Shown: piece by piece, positions 50,227 to 59,875 of the stretch
Layout: every line of letters begins with the position of its first letter
Position numbering within the stretch: the stretch's first letter is position 1
DNA from: AP-15 sp963755435
GTDB taxonomy: Bacteria; Pseudomonadota; Alphaproteobacteria; ATCC43930; CGMCC-115725
Length of the DNA: 64,000 nt
Reading direction: 5' to 3'
Assembly (NCBI GenBank): GCA_963755435.1
Contig: CAVWJX010000003.1
Location: 62,001-126,000, forward strand
Notes under the pieces: generated by a model
Databases searched by the model: none
Seen by the model: only the letters and a program-made list of their open reading frames with translations
What the model was told of the DNA's origin: nothing
Program-made: the position numbers and the translations under genes

Positions 50227-51864
50227 TCAGGCGCCGGTCTTGGCGCGCTCGCGCAAGAGGAATTTCTGGATTTTGCCGGTCGAGGTCTTGGGTAGCGGGC
50301 CAAAGATCACGGTGCGCGGCGCTTTGAACCGGGCGAGGTGCTCGCGGCAGAAGGCGATGATGTCGTCGGCGCTGGCGGCGGCCTCGGGCTTCAAATCGAC
50401 AAAGGCGCACGGGGTCTCGCCCCACATCGGGTCGGGGCGGGCGACGACCGCGGCTTCGAGCACCGCCGGATGGCGGTAGAGTGCGCTCTCGACCTCGACC
50501 GTCGAGATGTTCTCGCCGCCGGAGATGATGATGTCCTTCGAGCGATCCTTTAATTCGATGTAGCCGTCGGGATGAACGACACCCAGATCGCCGGTGTGAA
50601 ACCAGCCGCCGGCAAAGGCCTCCTCGGTGGCTTGCGGGTTCTTCAGGTAGCCCTTCATGACGATGTTGCCGCGCATCAGGATTTCGCCCATCGCCGCACC
50701 ATCGGCCGGGACGGGCGCCAGGCTCGCCGGGTCGGCGACCATCAACCCGTCGAGCACCGGGTAGTTGACCCCCTGCCGTGCCTTCAGCCGCGAGCGCTCC
50801 TCGGTCGGCAGTTCGTCCCACTCACCGTGCCAGGCGCATACGGTGGCCGGACCGTAAACTTCGGTCAGGCCATAGACATGGGTGATGTGAAAGCCGATCC
50901 GTTCCATGCCCTCGATCACCGCGGCTGGCGGCGATGCCCCAGCGGTCATCATTTCGACCCGCCGGTCGAGCGAGCCGGTCAACTCCGGCCCGGGGTTCAG
51001 CAGCATGTTCATCACCACCGGCGCGCCGCAGAGATGCGTAACCCCCTCGCGCGCGATCGTTTCATAGATCGCGCCGGCCTCGACCCGGCGCAGGCAGACA
51101 TGGGTTCCGGCCAAGGCGGTGATCGTCCACGGAAAGCACCACCCGTTGCAGTGGAACATCGGCAGGGTCCACAGATAGACCGGGTGCTGGCGCAGTCCCC
51201 AGACCAGGATGTTGCCGAGCGCGTTCAAATAGGCGCCGCGATGGTGATAGACCACACCCTTGGGATTGCCGGTGGTGCCCGAGGTGTAGTTGAGCGCGAT
51301 CGCGTCCCATTCGTCGGCCGGGGTGATTGCCGCGAACTGCGGGTCGCCATTGGCGAGAAAGGCTTCGTAATCGATCTTGCCGAGGCGCTCGCCGCCGGGT
51401 CCCGCCGGGTCGAGGATGTCGACCACCAGCGGTTTACGCTCCAGCCGGGCCAGCGCCTCCTTGACCACCGGGGCGAATTCGGCGTCGGTGATCAACACCT
51501 TTGCCTCGCCGTGGCGGAGGATAAAGGCGATCGTTTCCGGGTCGAGCCGGATGTTGAGCGCGTTCAGCACCGCGCCGGCCATCGGCACGCCGAAATGCGC
51601 TTCGAACATTTCGGGGATGTTGGGTGCGATCACCGCCACGGTGTCGCCGCGACCAACGCCAGCCGCCGCCAGCGCGCCGGCCAGCCGGCGGCAGCGTTCG
51701 AGCGTCTCGCGCCAGCCATGGCGGCGCGTCCCGTAGACGATTGCCGGATGGTCGGCATAGACGGCGGCGCTGCGCACCAGGAAGCCGATCGGGCTCAATG
51801 GCACGAAATTGGCCGGGTTCTTGTCCAGCGCCATTTCGTAGGGACTGGTTTTACCTGTGGTCAT
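50227..51864 (-). CDS. Acyl-CoA synthetase (AMP-dependent)
   Basis: A 545-residue adenylate-forming enzyme activating a fatty or other carboxylic acid to its CoA thioester. The AMP-binding signature is ALNYTSGTTGNPKGVVYHHR near residue 180. VYGLTEVYGPATVCAWHGEW is near 325, the hinge GWFHTGDLGVVHPDGYIELK near 410, KDRSKDIIISGGENIS near 430, and the catalytic Lys in TSTGKIQKFLLRE at the C-terminus. ATG 51864 is chosen because it begins the conserved region and is preceded by GGGGGAG; the longer open frame upstream overlaps rpmB on the other strand. It most resembles medium-chain/3-methylmercaptopropionyl-CoA-type ligases, but the substrate is not settled. Confidence 0.9.
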   Translation of the reverse strand: MTTGKTSPYEMALDKNPANFVPLSPIGFLVRSAAVYADHPAIVYGTRRHGWRETLERCRRLAGALAAAGVGRGDTVAVIAPNIPEMFEAHFGVPMAGAVLNALNIRLDPETIAFILRHGEAKVLITDAEFAPVVKEALARLERKPLVVDILDPAGPGGERLGKIDYEAFLANGDPQFAAITPADEWDAIALNYTSGTTGNPKGVVYHHRGAYLNALGNILVWGLRQHPVYLWTLPMFHCNGWCFPWTITALAGTHVCLRRVEAGAIYETIAREGVTHLCGAPVVMNMLLNPGPELTGSLDRRVEMMTAGASPPAAVIEGMERIGFHITHVYGLTEVYGPATVCAWHGEWDELPTEERSRLKARQGVNYPVLDGLMVADPASLAPVPADGAAMGEILMRGNIVMKGYLKNPQATEEAFAGGWFHTGDLGVVHPDGYIELKDRSKDIIISGGENISTVEVESALYRHPAVLEAAVVARPDPMWGETPCAFVDLKPEAAASADDIIAFCREHLARFKAPRTVIFGPLPKTSTGKIQKFLLRERAKTGA

Positions 51865-52063
51865 CGGCGTTTCTCCCCCGCGAGCGGCATTTTTGCGCTG
51901 CTGCTCGATGCTGTCGAGCGGCTTTGCCGGCAGCCGACCTCGATATGCGCCGCCGACCGTCTCGATTATTGACGCCGGGCGCCGAAGCATCGTAGAAGAC
52001 CGGCCCGCGGGCGCAGGCGAGCGACCCCCTAAGTCCACCAGCTTTGTTTGGTCGAGGTACGGC

Positions 52064-52354
52064 ATGGCGCGCAGATGCGCAATCACCGGCAAGGGTGTCC
52101 AGGTCGGGCACAATGTCAGTCACGCCAATAACAAGACCAAGCGCCGATTTCTGCCCAATCTGCAGCAGATTTCGCTGCTCTCGGACGTGCTGGGGCCGAT
52201 CCGCATGCGGATTACCGCAGCGGCGATCCGTACAATCGAGCACAAGGGCGGGATCGACGCCTTTTTGCGCAACACGCCCAACCGCAAGCTGGCGCCGGAG
52301 ATCCGCCGGCTGAAACGGAAGGTAGAGGCAGCGGCGGCACGCCACAGCGGGTAA
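52064..52354 (+). CDS. rpmB: 50S ribosomal protein L28
   Basis: Ribosomal protein L28, 96 residues, in the longer alphaproteobacterial form. MARRCAITGKGVQVGHNVSH, then ANNKTKRRFLPNLQQISLLS, RMRITAAAIRTIEHKGGIDAF and LAPEIRRLKRKVE are diagnostic. ATG 52064 is the family start; the open frame extends further upstream only because no stop occurs. tamA follows after 10 bases on the same strand, so the three genes rpmB-tamA-tamB may share a transcript. The divergent acyl-CoA synthetase gene starts 200 bases away. Confidence 0.97.
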   Translation: MARRCAITGKGVQVGHNVSHANNKTKRRFLPNLQQISLLSDVLGPIRMRITAAAIRTIEHKGGIDAFLRNTPNRKLAPEIRRLKRKVEAAAARHSG

Positions 52355-52364
52355 GCCAGACCCG

Positions 52365-54194
52365 GTGCGGCCCCGTGGTGGGGCGTTCGCCCGGGGATCG
52401 ACGCGGGTCAGGCGCAACCTGGCGATGCTGGCGTTGGCCGCAGCCCTCGTTCCGGCAACCCCCGGCCATGCAGACATCCGCTACCGGACGACTATCGTCG
52501 GCGCCAGCGGTGATCTCGCCGATCTGCTCGACAAGGTTTCCGACCTCAAGACTCTCGAAGATCGGAAGCCTGCCTCCGAGGAGGCGCTGAGGCGTCGCGC
52601 CGACCGCGATATCGCCCAACTCGCTGATGCCGCGCACAGCCTCGGCTACTGGGACGCGCGGTTCGACTATCGGATCGATGCCGCTACCAAGCCGCAGAAG
52701 GTTACCGTCAAGGTCGCTCCGGGGCCGCTCTACCGGGTCGCTTCCCTCGTCGTGCTCGGCCCCGACGATCGGCCTCTGGCGATCCCGCCCGCGGCGGCGC
52801 CGCTGCCGCTGAAGCCGGGCGACCCGGCGCGCACCGCCCCGGTGCTGGCGGCTCAGGCGTCGCTGTTGACCGCATTGGGTGACAGCGGCCATCCCTTTGC
52901 CAAGCTCGACAGCCGCCGGGTCGTGATCGATCGCCGCAGCCACACGATGGCGGTGACCTACAAATTCTCTCCCGGTCCCGCTATGCGCTTTGGCGGCGTC
53001 GCGATCAAGGGCCTGAAGACGCTTAATCCCGGATATGTCGAGCGCCGGCTGCTCTGGCGGCACGGCGCGGCTTACAATGCGGCGAAGGTCGACGCGACGC
53101 GACGCGGGCTCATTGAGAGCGGCCTCTTCAGCACGGTGCGGATCACGCCGCAGCCGGATCCCAAGCGGCCGGGAAGCGCGCTGATGGCGATCGACGCCAC
53201 CGAACGCCCGCACCGCACGATCGGCGCCGGGCTCGGTTATAACACCAGCCAGGGGGCTGCCGCCCGCATCTTCTGGGAAAACCGCAACCTGTTCGGCAAT
53301 GCCGAATACCTAAAGCTGTCGGCCACCGGCGGTCAGCAGGTCTACGGCATCAACGCTAATTTCCGCCGTCCGGATGCGCTCGCGACCGATCAGGATCTTC
53401 TGGCGACTGCCGAGATCGCCGACGAGACGCCATCGGCCTATCACAGCCGCCGCGCGCTCGCCACCGCCGGACTCGAACGCCGTTTCAGCCGCCGGGTGAC
53501 CGGCGGGGTGCTGCTCGAGGGCGAGAAGGCCAATGTCGAAGAACTTGCCGATTTGTCGACGCTCACTTCGGCCCAGCACACCCAGCGCTACACGCTGGTT
53601 GGGGTGCCGGCCTATCTAAAGCTCGACACCACCGACAATCTGTTGAGCCCGAGCCGTGGCTGGCGGGCCCAGCTCTCGGTCACCCCGGCCCATACCTTTT
53701 CGAGCCCGAACCTGAACTTCGTGACCAATCTGCTATCGGCCAGCACCTATTGGCCAATCGGCGCCGAGAAGCGCACGATCCTCGCTGGCCGGGTGGCGCT
53801 CGGTTCGCTCGATGGCGCCTCGCTGTTGCAGCTCCCGGCCGACCAGCGCATCTACGTCGGCGGCGGCGGGACGATTCGCCCCTACGGCTATCAGCTGGCC
53901 GGGCCGCTCGCCCCTAACAACCAGCCGATCGGCGGGAAATCGAGCCTGGTGATGAATTTCGAGGCGCGCATCAAGGTCACCGATACGATCGGCGTGGTCC
54001 CGTTTGTCGATGCCGGCAGCTATTACGAAACGAGCCTGCCGCAATTCGGCCAGCGCCTGTTGTATGGGGTCGGGCTGGGGCTGCGCTACTACACCCCGTT
54101 CGGGCCTCTGCGGCTCGATCTGGCGACCCCGCTCTACAAACGCAGCGCCGATTCCTGGGTCCAGGTCTATGTCAGCCTCGGCGAGGCGTTCTGA
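52365..54194 (+). CDS. tamA: Translocation and assembly module subunit TamA (Omp85 family)
   Basis: A 609-residue outer-membrane protein. From GTG 52365 a basic stretch leads into a signal peptide (NLAMLALAAALVPATPGHA). POTRA domains follow (about residues 40-290), including AQLADAAHSLGYWDARFDYR, VTVKVAPGPLYRVASLVVLG and MRFGGVAIKGLKTLNPGYVE. Residues about 290-609 form the 16-stranded Omp85 barrel, with GAGLGYNTSQGAAARIFWEN, ENRNLFGNAEYLKLSATGG, the conserved gating segment VGGGGTIRPYGYQLAGPL, and a final strand ending VYVSLGEAF with the C-terminal Phe. TamA pairs with TamB to insert certain outer-membrane proteins and to help lipid traffic. Its stop overlaps the tamB ATG (TGATG). Confidence 0.93.
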   Translation: MRPRGGAFARGSTRVRRNLAMLALAAALVPATPGHADIRYRTTIVGASGDLADLLDKVSDLKTLEDRKPASEEALRRRADRDIAQLADAAHSLGYWDARFDYRIDAATKPQKVTVKVAPGPLYRVASLVVLGPDDRPLAIPPAAAPLPLKPGDPARTAPVLAAQASLLTALGDSGHPFAKLDSRRVVIDRRSHTMAVTYKFSPGPAMRFGGVAIKGLKTLNPGYVERRLLWRHGAAYNAAKVDATRRGLIESGLFSTVRITPQPDPKRPGSALMAIDATERPHRTIGAGLGYNTSQGAAARIFWENRNLFGNAEYLKLSATGGQQVYGINANFRRPDALATDQDLLATAEIADETPSAYHSRRALATAGLERRFSRRVTGGVLLEGEKANVEELADLSTLTSAQHTQRYTLVGVPAYLKLDTTDNLLSPSRGWRAQLSVTPAHTFSSPNLNFVTNLLSASTYWPIGAEKRTILAGRVALGSLDGASLLQLPADQRIYVGGGGTIRPYGYQLAGPLAPNNQPIGGKSSLVMNFEARIKVTDTIGVVPFVDAGSYYETSLPQFGQRLLYGVGLGLRYYTPFGPLRLDLATPLYKRSADSWVQVYVSLGEAF

Positions 54195-57100
54195 TGCGGG
54201 TTGCAGTCCGCTGGTTCGCCATCGCCTGCGCCGCCGTGATCCTGCTGGTACTCGGCGGGTTCGGGCTGCTGCAAACCCGAGCGGCGCAGGGCTGGCTGGC
54301 CGGCGTCATCGCGCGGTCGGCGAGCAAGCCCGATTTTGTCGTGTCGATCGCCGGGCTACGCGGATTCCTGCCTTTCCATGTCAAAATCAATCGCATCGCC
54401 ATCGCCGACGCCAGCGGCGTCTACCTGACCCTGCACGGAGTAGCCCTCGATCTCGCCCCGGCTGATCTTTTCGCCGGTGAGATGCACATTCCGAGGCTGG
54501 CGATCGCCGAGGTCGACATGGCCCGACCGTCAACCGCGGCCTCGGCGCCGCTCTCCGAATACCTCCGCGTTCCGCACCTGCCGCTGGCCCTAGTTCTCGA
54601 CCGGCTCACCATCGCCCGCTTGGCGCTGGCGCCAGCGGTTCTGGGCGAGAGCGTCGTCGCGACGATCGCCGGCGGCGGCGAGATCACCGGCGCGACTGCG
54701 CGGGCCAAGCTTGATCTGCACCGCACCGACGGCATCCCGGGAAAGCTCGCCTTGCGGATGTCGCTGGCCGGAACCCGTCCGCGACTAGGCTTGCGGCTTC
54801 ACGCCAGCGAGCCGACCGGGATGCTGCTCGATCACTGGCTCGGCCGCACGGATCGGTTGCCGCTGACGTTGGCGCTCGACGGCCGCGGACTGGTCGCCGA
54901 TTGGCATGGCCGGCTGACCGTTTCGGCCGACGGGCGCGCCAGGCTCGACGCCAACGTCGCGCTCGGAGTCGGCTCTGCGACCGTTCTCGGCCTGACCGGA
55001 ACAGCGGCGGTGGCGTCGTTGCTGCCGCCGGACCTGGCCTCGCCAGTCGGCGGCAGAGCAGGCTTTTCGCTCAGCGCGAGGTTCGGCCGGCGGATCGTCG
55101 TAAACCATCTGTCGCTCGACCTCGCCGCCGGGACCCTGACGGGCGACGCTGCCTTTGGCGGAGCCAATCGGTCGATCGCGGGGCATCTGCGCGCGAAGCT
55201 GCCGAAGCTCGCGCTGCTGTCGGGGATCGCCGGTGCTCCGCTCCAGGGCGCGGCGAGCCTGAACATCGGGGTGACCGGTAATCAGGATCACCCTGTCGTC
55301 ACCGCGGATTTGACGGCAACCGGGATCGGCAGCGCCAATACCGCGGCAAAGCGCGTCGTGGTCCGTGTCGCGGCGCACCCGACCGGCTCGCTCGCGGACC
55401 CCGCGAGCCGCATCGCGGTTTCGGCAAACGGCCGGATCGACGGGCTCGCTATCGCCCAGGCCGGCGCGCTGGCAGAGCGGCTCGGACGCCAGATCGATTG
55501 GTCGCTCGCCGCCACCGCCGACCGCACCGCGCACGCCGTCGATCTCCGCCAAATCAGCGCCCAGGGCGGCGGCCTTGCTGTAATCGGCTCGGGCCACCTG
55601 GCGATCGCGGGCCGCGCAACCTATGGCGAGGTCGATTTTACCGGCTCAGCGGCGGGAATTCACACCGGAATCGCGGCACTCGACGCTTTGATCGGCGGCA
55701 AAGCGAGGTTCGCCGGTGCTGTTCGGCGCACTCCCGCCGGCGCCATCGCGCTCGATCATGTCGCGCTGACAAGCGCCGCCGCCAAGCTCACCGGCCATGC
55801 GCAATTCGATCCGGCTGCCGATTTTTTGGCTGCGGCGTTGCGCCTCGACGTGCCGCAGCTGAAGCCGCTCGGCGCGGCGCTCGGCGCCAAACTCGCCGGC
55901 ACGGTCTCGGCCCGGATCGAGGCGCGAGGGCCGCTCGATCGGCTGCGGCTGCACAGCGACGTCGAGGGTCGCGACATCGCCGCCGGCAGCGCGGCGATCG
56001 AACGCGTGCGGCTCTCCGGAGAGATCGCCGATCTGTCACAGCGCACGGCGGCGATCGATGGCAGCTTTCGCGCGCTCGGCCTCGACGGCACTCTGGCGCT
56101 GACGGCCGCGCTCGACGGGAATTCCGAGCTTGCGGTCTCGCATCTGCGGGTGCAGGCGGCGGACAGCACGATCGAGGGCAATCTGCGGGTGGCGCTCGCG
56201 AGCGGCTTGACGCAAGGCATGTTGGCCGCGCGCTTGCCCGATCTGTCGCGCTGGTCGGGGTTGGCTGGGCGGCCGCTCGCTGGCAGCCTCGATCTGCGCG
56301 CCAATTTTGATGCGCAACGGGGCGGACAGGGGCTCGATCTCTCGGTTGCTGCGACGCGGCTCGTCGCCGGCGCCGGGTCGTCGCGCATCGCCATCGGCCG
56401 GCTCGCTCTCGGCGCGCGTGTCGCCGATATCACGCGCCTGCCATCGGCCACGGGACGGCTGGCGCTGAGCGCGGCGCATCTCGGCCCCGCGAATTTTGCC
56501 GATGCCGCACTAAACTTTTCCAGCCCACGCCCTGGCCACCTGCTGTTTGCCGCAAATGCCGAGGGCCGGCCGCTGACGGTAAACCTCGCCGGCGAAGCTG
56601 GTCTGGCACCGGGCGGCGCCGAGCTGCGGCTGACCCGTCTCGCCGGATCGCTCGGCAATGATCGGATCCTGCTGGCCCGGCCGCTCGAGCTGTCGCGTCG
56701 CGGCGCTGATGTTGCCCTTTCCGGCCTCGATCTGCGGCTCGGTGCCGGCCGGGTCGTCGGCAGCGGCGCAATCAACGGGGCCGCCCTGTCGCTCTCACTG
56801 AATGCCGCCGATCTGCCGCTCGCGACTGCTGCGCGGCTCGCCGGCTATCCCGATGTGCACGGCGCCCTGTCGCTTGCCGCAAGGCTCAGCGGGACCCTCG
56901 ACTCGCCGCGCGGGCATATCGTCGCCGATGCGTGGGGGCTGTCGCTCGCCCTGTCAAAGGCCGTGCAGGCGCCGCCGCTCGGGCTCAGTGTTGCCGGCGA
57001 CTGGAACGGCCGGACCGTCGACCTGCAAGGCCGGGTGACCGGGCTCTCAGGCGACCGGATCTCGTTTGCCGGCGCCCTGCCGCTAATGCTGACCCGCGCG

Positions 57101-58462
57101 CCCATCGGCATTTCGATCCCACCGCAGGGTGCCCTTTCGCTGCGGCTCCAAGGCGGCGGCGAGATCAGCCATCTCGCCGATCTATTGCCGCTCGGCGAAG
57201 ACCGTGTCAGCGGCCGTTTCGCGGCCGACGTCGCGGTCGGCGGCACAGTCGCCGCGCCGGCGGCGAGCGGCCAGGTGCAGCTGACCGGGGCACGCTATGA
57301 AAATTTTGCGACCGGTGCGGTGCTGACCAATCTGCGCGCCGATCTGGTCGGCGACCGCGACCGTTTCAGGCTGGCCTCGCTGACTGCCGGCGACGGCGCC
57401 GCGGGCTCGCTGAAGGCGCAAGGCAGCTTGGTGCTGGGCGGGGCGTCGGGGCCGCGCGCGGAGTTGTCGGCGAGCCTCGCCAATTTCCGGCTGGCGGCGC
57501 GCGACGAGGTGCTGGCGACGGCGAGCGGCACGGTCTCGGTCGCCGGTCCGCTGGCAGCGCCGAAGGTGACCGCCCTGCTGACCATCGACGGTGCCGACAT
57601 CAATCTGCCGGACAGCCTGCCGCCGAGCGTCGTCGTCCTGCACGTCACCGAGATCGGCGGCAGAACCGGAACACTCTCGGCGCCGGCCGCGCCGTCGGCA
57701 CCGGCGTTTTCGGCCGCGCTCGATATCGCGATTGCGATGCCGGGCCAGGTCTTCGTGCGCGGTCACGGCCTCAATAGCGACTGGCGCGGCCGGCTCGAGA
57801 TCACCGGTACCAGCGCCGCCCCGCGCATCGCCGGAGTGCTGCTGGCCAGCCGCGGCAGCGTCGATCTCTTGGGCAAGAGCTTTCGCCTGACGCGCGGGGC
57901 GATCACCTTCGACGGCAGCGCCAAGCTCGATCCGGCTCTCGACATCGTCGCCGAGGCGAGCGCCTCCGACATCACCGCGCAGGTGATCATCACCGGCTAC
58001 GCCTCGTCGCCAAAGATCACCCTGGCCTCGACCCCGCCGCTGCCGCAGGACGAAATCCTGTCGCGAATATTGTTCAACCAGGGTGTCGGGCAGATCACCG
58101 CCGGGCAGGGGCTGCAGCTGGCCGCGGCCGCCGCCACGCTGGCCGGCGGCGGTCCGGGCGTGCTCGATCGGCTGCGCGGCAAGCTCGGTCTCGACTGGCT
58201 TGGGATCGGCCAGGGTCCGGCCGGGGCGGCGAGCCCGATCCTCAACCCAAGCGTGGTCAACCCGTCGGCCTCGAGCGCCACCGCGCTCAGCGCCGGAAAG
58301 TATCTCGCGCCGGGGGTTTCGGTCGGGGTGACCCAGGGGGTGTCGCCGCCGACCAGCAAGGTCACTGTCGAGGTCGATGTCGGTCACCACCTGACGGTCG
58401 ATACCGAGGCCGGCCAGAACGGCGGTACCGGCATCGGGCTCAACTACAGATACGATTATTGA
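54194..58462 (+). CDS. tamB: Translocation/assembly module protein TamB (AsmA-like, DUF490)
   Basis: A 1422-residue inner-membrane-anchored, periplasm-spanning protein. An N-terminal membrane anchor (IACAAVILLVLGGFGLLQTR) is followed by a very long, repetitive beta-rich body that in this family forms a hydrophobic groove bridging the membranes. The C-terminal TamB domain has SRGSVDLLGKSFRLTRGAIT near residue 1220, EILSRILFNQGVGQITAGQG near 1280 and the ending GVTQGVSPPTSKVTVEVDVG, with Tyr-Asp-Tyr last. Family members carry phospholipids to the outer membrane and help assemble autotransporters with TamA. Translation is coupled to tamA by a one-base TGATG overlap. Confidence 0.93.
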   Translation: MRVAVRWFAIACAAVILLVLGGFGLLQTRAAQGWLAGVIARSASKPDFVVSIAGLRGFLPFHVKINRIAIADASGVYLTLHGVALDLAPADLFAGEMHIPRLAIAEVDMARPSTAASAPLSEYLRVPHLPLALVLDRLTIARLALAPAVLGESVVATIAGGGEITGATARAKLDLHRTDGIPGKLALRMSLAGTRPRLGLRLHASEPTGMLLDHWLGRTDRLPLTLALDGRGLVADWHGRLTVSADGRARLDANVALGVGSATVLGLTGTAAVASLLPPDLASPVGGRAGFSLSARFGRRIVVNHLSLDLAAGTLTGDAAFGGANRSIAGHLRAKLPKLALLSGIAGAPLQGAASLNIGVTGNQDHPVVTADLTATGIGSANTAAKRVVVRVAAHPTGSLADPASRIAVSANGRIDGLAIAQAGALAERLGRQIDWSLAATADRTAHAVDLRQISAQGGGLAVIGSGHLAIAGRATYGEVDFTGSAAGIHTGIAALDALIGGKARFAGAVRRTPAGAIALDHVALTSAAAKLTGHAQFDPAADFLAAALRLDVPQLKPLGAALGAKLAGTVSARIEARGPLDRLRLHSDVEGRDIAAGSAAIERVRLSGEIADLSQRTAAIDGSFRALGLDGTLALTAALDGNSELAVSHLRVQAADSTIEGNLRVALASGLTQGMLAARLPDLSRWSGLAGRPLAGSLDLRANFDAQRGGQGLDLSVAATRLVAGAGSSRIAIGRLALGARVADITRLPSATGRLALSAAHLGPANFADAALNFSSPRPGHLLFAANAEGRPLTVNLAGEAGLAPGGAELRLTRLAGSLGNDRILLARPLELSRRGADVALSGLDLRLGAGRVVGSGAINGAALSLSLNAADLPLATAARLAGYPDVHGALSLAARLSGTLDSPRGHIVADAWGLSLALSKAVQAPPLGLSVAGDWNGRTVDLQGRVTGLSGDRISFAGALPLMLTRAPIGISIPPQGALSLRLQGGGEISHLADLLPLGEDRVSGRFAADVAVGGTVAAPAASGQVQLTGARYENFATGAVLTNLRADLVGDRDRFRLASLTAGDGAAGSLKAQGSLVLGGASGPRAELSASLANFRLAARDEVLATASGTVSVAGPLAAPKVTALLTIDGADINLPDSLPPSVVVLHVTEIGGRTGTLSAPAAPSAPAFSAALDIAIAMPGQVFVRGHGLNSDWRGRLEITGTSAAPRIAGVLLASRGSVDLLGKSFRLTRGAITFDGSAKLDPALDIVAEASASDITAQVIITGYASSPKITLASTPPLPQDEILSRILFNQGVGQITAGQGLQLAAAAATLAGGGPGVLDRLRGKLGLDWLGIGQGPAGAASPILNPSVVNPSASSATALSAGKYLAPGVSVGVTQGVSPPTSKVTVEVDVGHHLTVDTEAGQNGGTGIGLNYRYDY

Positions 58463-58484
58463 GCGCAGGCCGGAGGGTTCCCAC

Positions 58485-58500
58485 CGGTCGCGCGCGACCG
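58485..58500. repeat. 16-bp perfect palindrome after tamB
   Basis: CGGTCGCGCGCGACCG is fully self-complementary and lies 23 bases after the tamB stop. There is no T-run, so a classical intrinsic terminator is doubtful. It could form a GC-rich 3' hairpin that stabilises the mRNA or assists termination. Confidence 0.5.
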
Positions 58501-58647
58501 CTGTATCGGCTCGATCCTGGTTGGAACCACGCGAACGGCAGGCTACAACCGGGCAATGCTCCGATTTCGCATTGATAGAGTGACCGCCGGGGGACGCCGT
58601 GCGGGCCACCCCGCGACCGGCACCGGCTCAACCGCGGCCCAAGTCAG

Positions 58648-59832
58648 GTGAAGGCTGGCCGGACCGTCGTCGTGGCCGCGATCGGCAGCACCCAGACCAT
58701 CGCCTGGGCGTCGAGCTATTACATGCCGGCCATTCTCGGCGCGCCGATCGCCAAGACCCTGCACTTGTCGAGCGACCTGTTCTTCGGCTTTTTTTCGATG
58801 GCTTTGCTGCTGTCGGCGGTGGTCGGCCCCTCGGTCGGCCGGCTGATCGACCGCCATGGCGGGCGCCCGATGCTTGCCGCCTCGAACCTGATCATTGCCG
58901 CCGGCCTGACGATCCTCGCCGCCGCGCACGGGCCTGCCGGGCTTGCCATCGCCTGGGTGGTGCTCGGTCTCGGCATCGGCATGGGTCTCTACGACCCAGC
59001 CTTTGCCGCGTTGACTTGGCTCTATGGCCGCGACGCGCGCAGCGCGATCACCGGGATCACCCTGATCGCCGGATTCGCCAGCACGATCGGCTGGCCGGCG
59101 AGCGCTCTCTTTCTGCACGAATGGGGCTGGCGCGCCGCGTGCCTGATTTGGGCCGGGCTGAATATCCTGGTGGCCACGCCGGTCAACTGGCTGGCGATCC
59201 CGCGCCATGGCCTGCCGGCCGCCGCGCCGCAGCTTGGGGCCGAGTTGCCGCAGCTCGAGCCGCCGCGCGGGGCGATGCCGATTCTGGCCTTCTTCTTTGC
59301 CGCTACCTGGTTCGTTCAAGGGGCGATGGCGGCGCATCTGCCGGGCTTGCTGCGCCTGGCCGGAGCATCGACGACCGCGGCGATCGCGGCGGCGGCGTTG
59401 GTCGGCCCGGCCCAGGTTGGTGCACGCCTCGTCGAGTTCGGGCTGTTGCGCTCGTTCCATCCGGTCACCTCGGCGCGGATCGCCTCGGTGCTGCACCCGG
59501 TCGGCGCCGCGTTTCTGGTCATGTTTGGCGCTCCGGGCATCGTCGCGTTCGCGCTGTTGCACGGCGCCGGCAACGGCATGATCACGATCGCCAAGGGCAC
59601 CTTGCCGCTGGCCCTGTTCGGCCCGCGCGGCTACGGGCTGCGCAGCGGGCTGCTGTCGGCGCCGGCCCGAGTGCTGCAGTCGGCCTCGCCGTTCCTGTTC
59701 GGGATCCTGCTCAACCGGTTCGGGGTCGAGGCGGTGTGGTGGTCGGCCGGGCTGTGCCTCGCCGCCTTCGCCTCGCTGTTCGCCTTGCGCCCGGTCCGTG
59801 GTGAGACCGTCAATCCGTCGCTGGCCCGCTGA
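58648..59832 (+). CDS. MFS transporter
   Basis: A 394-residue inner-membrane protein with about 12 hydrophobic spans in two halves, typical of the major facilitator superfamily. IGSTQTIAWASSYYMPAIL forms helix 1. The loop 2-3 motif is GPSVGRLIDRHGGRPML near residue 60 (G-x-L-x-D-R-x-G-G-R type). GLGIGMGLYDPAFAALTWLY and ARSAITGITLIAGFASTIGW follow, and the second half begins near residue 220 with ILAFFFAATWFVQGAMAAHL. Substrate unknown. The start is GTG at 58648, directly before the conserved region; ubiD follows after 43 bases on the same strand. Confidence 0.88.
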   Translation: MKAGRTVVVAAIGSTQTIAWASSYYMPAILGAPIAKTLHLSSDLFFGFFSMALLLSAVVGPSVGRLIDRHGGRPMLAASNLIIAAGLTILAAAHGPAGLAIAWVVLGLGIGMGLYDPAFAALTWLYGRDARSAITGITLIAGFASTIGWPASALFLHEWGWRAACLIWAGLNILVATPVNWLAIPRHGLPAAAPQLGAELPQLEPPRGAMPILAFFFAATWFVQGAMAAHLPGLLRLAGASTTAAIAAAALVGPAQVGARLVEFGLLRSFHPVTSARIASVLHPVGAAFLVMFGAPGIVAFALLHGAGNGMITIAKGTLPLALFGPRGYGLRSGLLSAPARVLQSASPFLFGILLNRFGVEAVWWSAGLCLAAFASLFALRPVRGETVNPSLAR

Positions 59833-59875
59833 CCCGCGCTCGCCATCCAAGGGCGCCGCACCCATATAGCCGGGC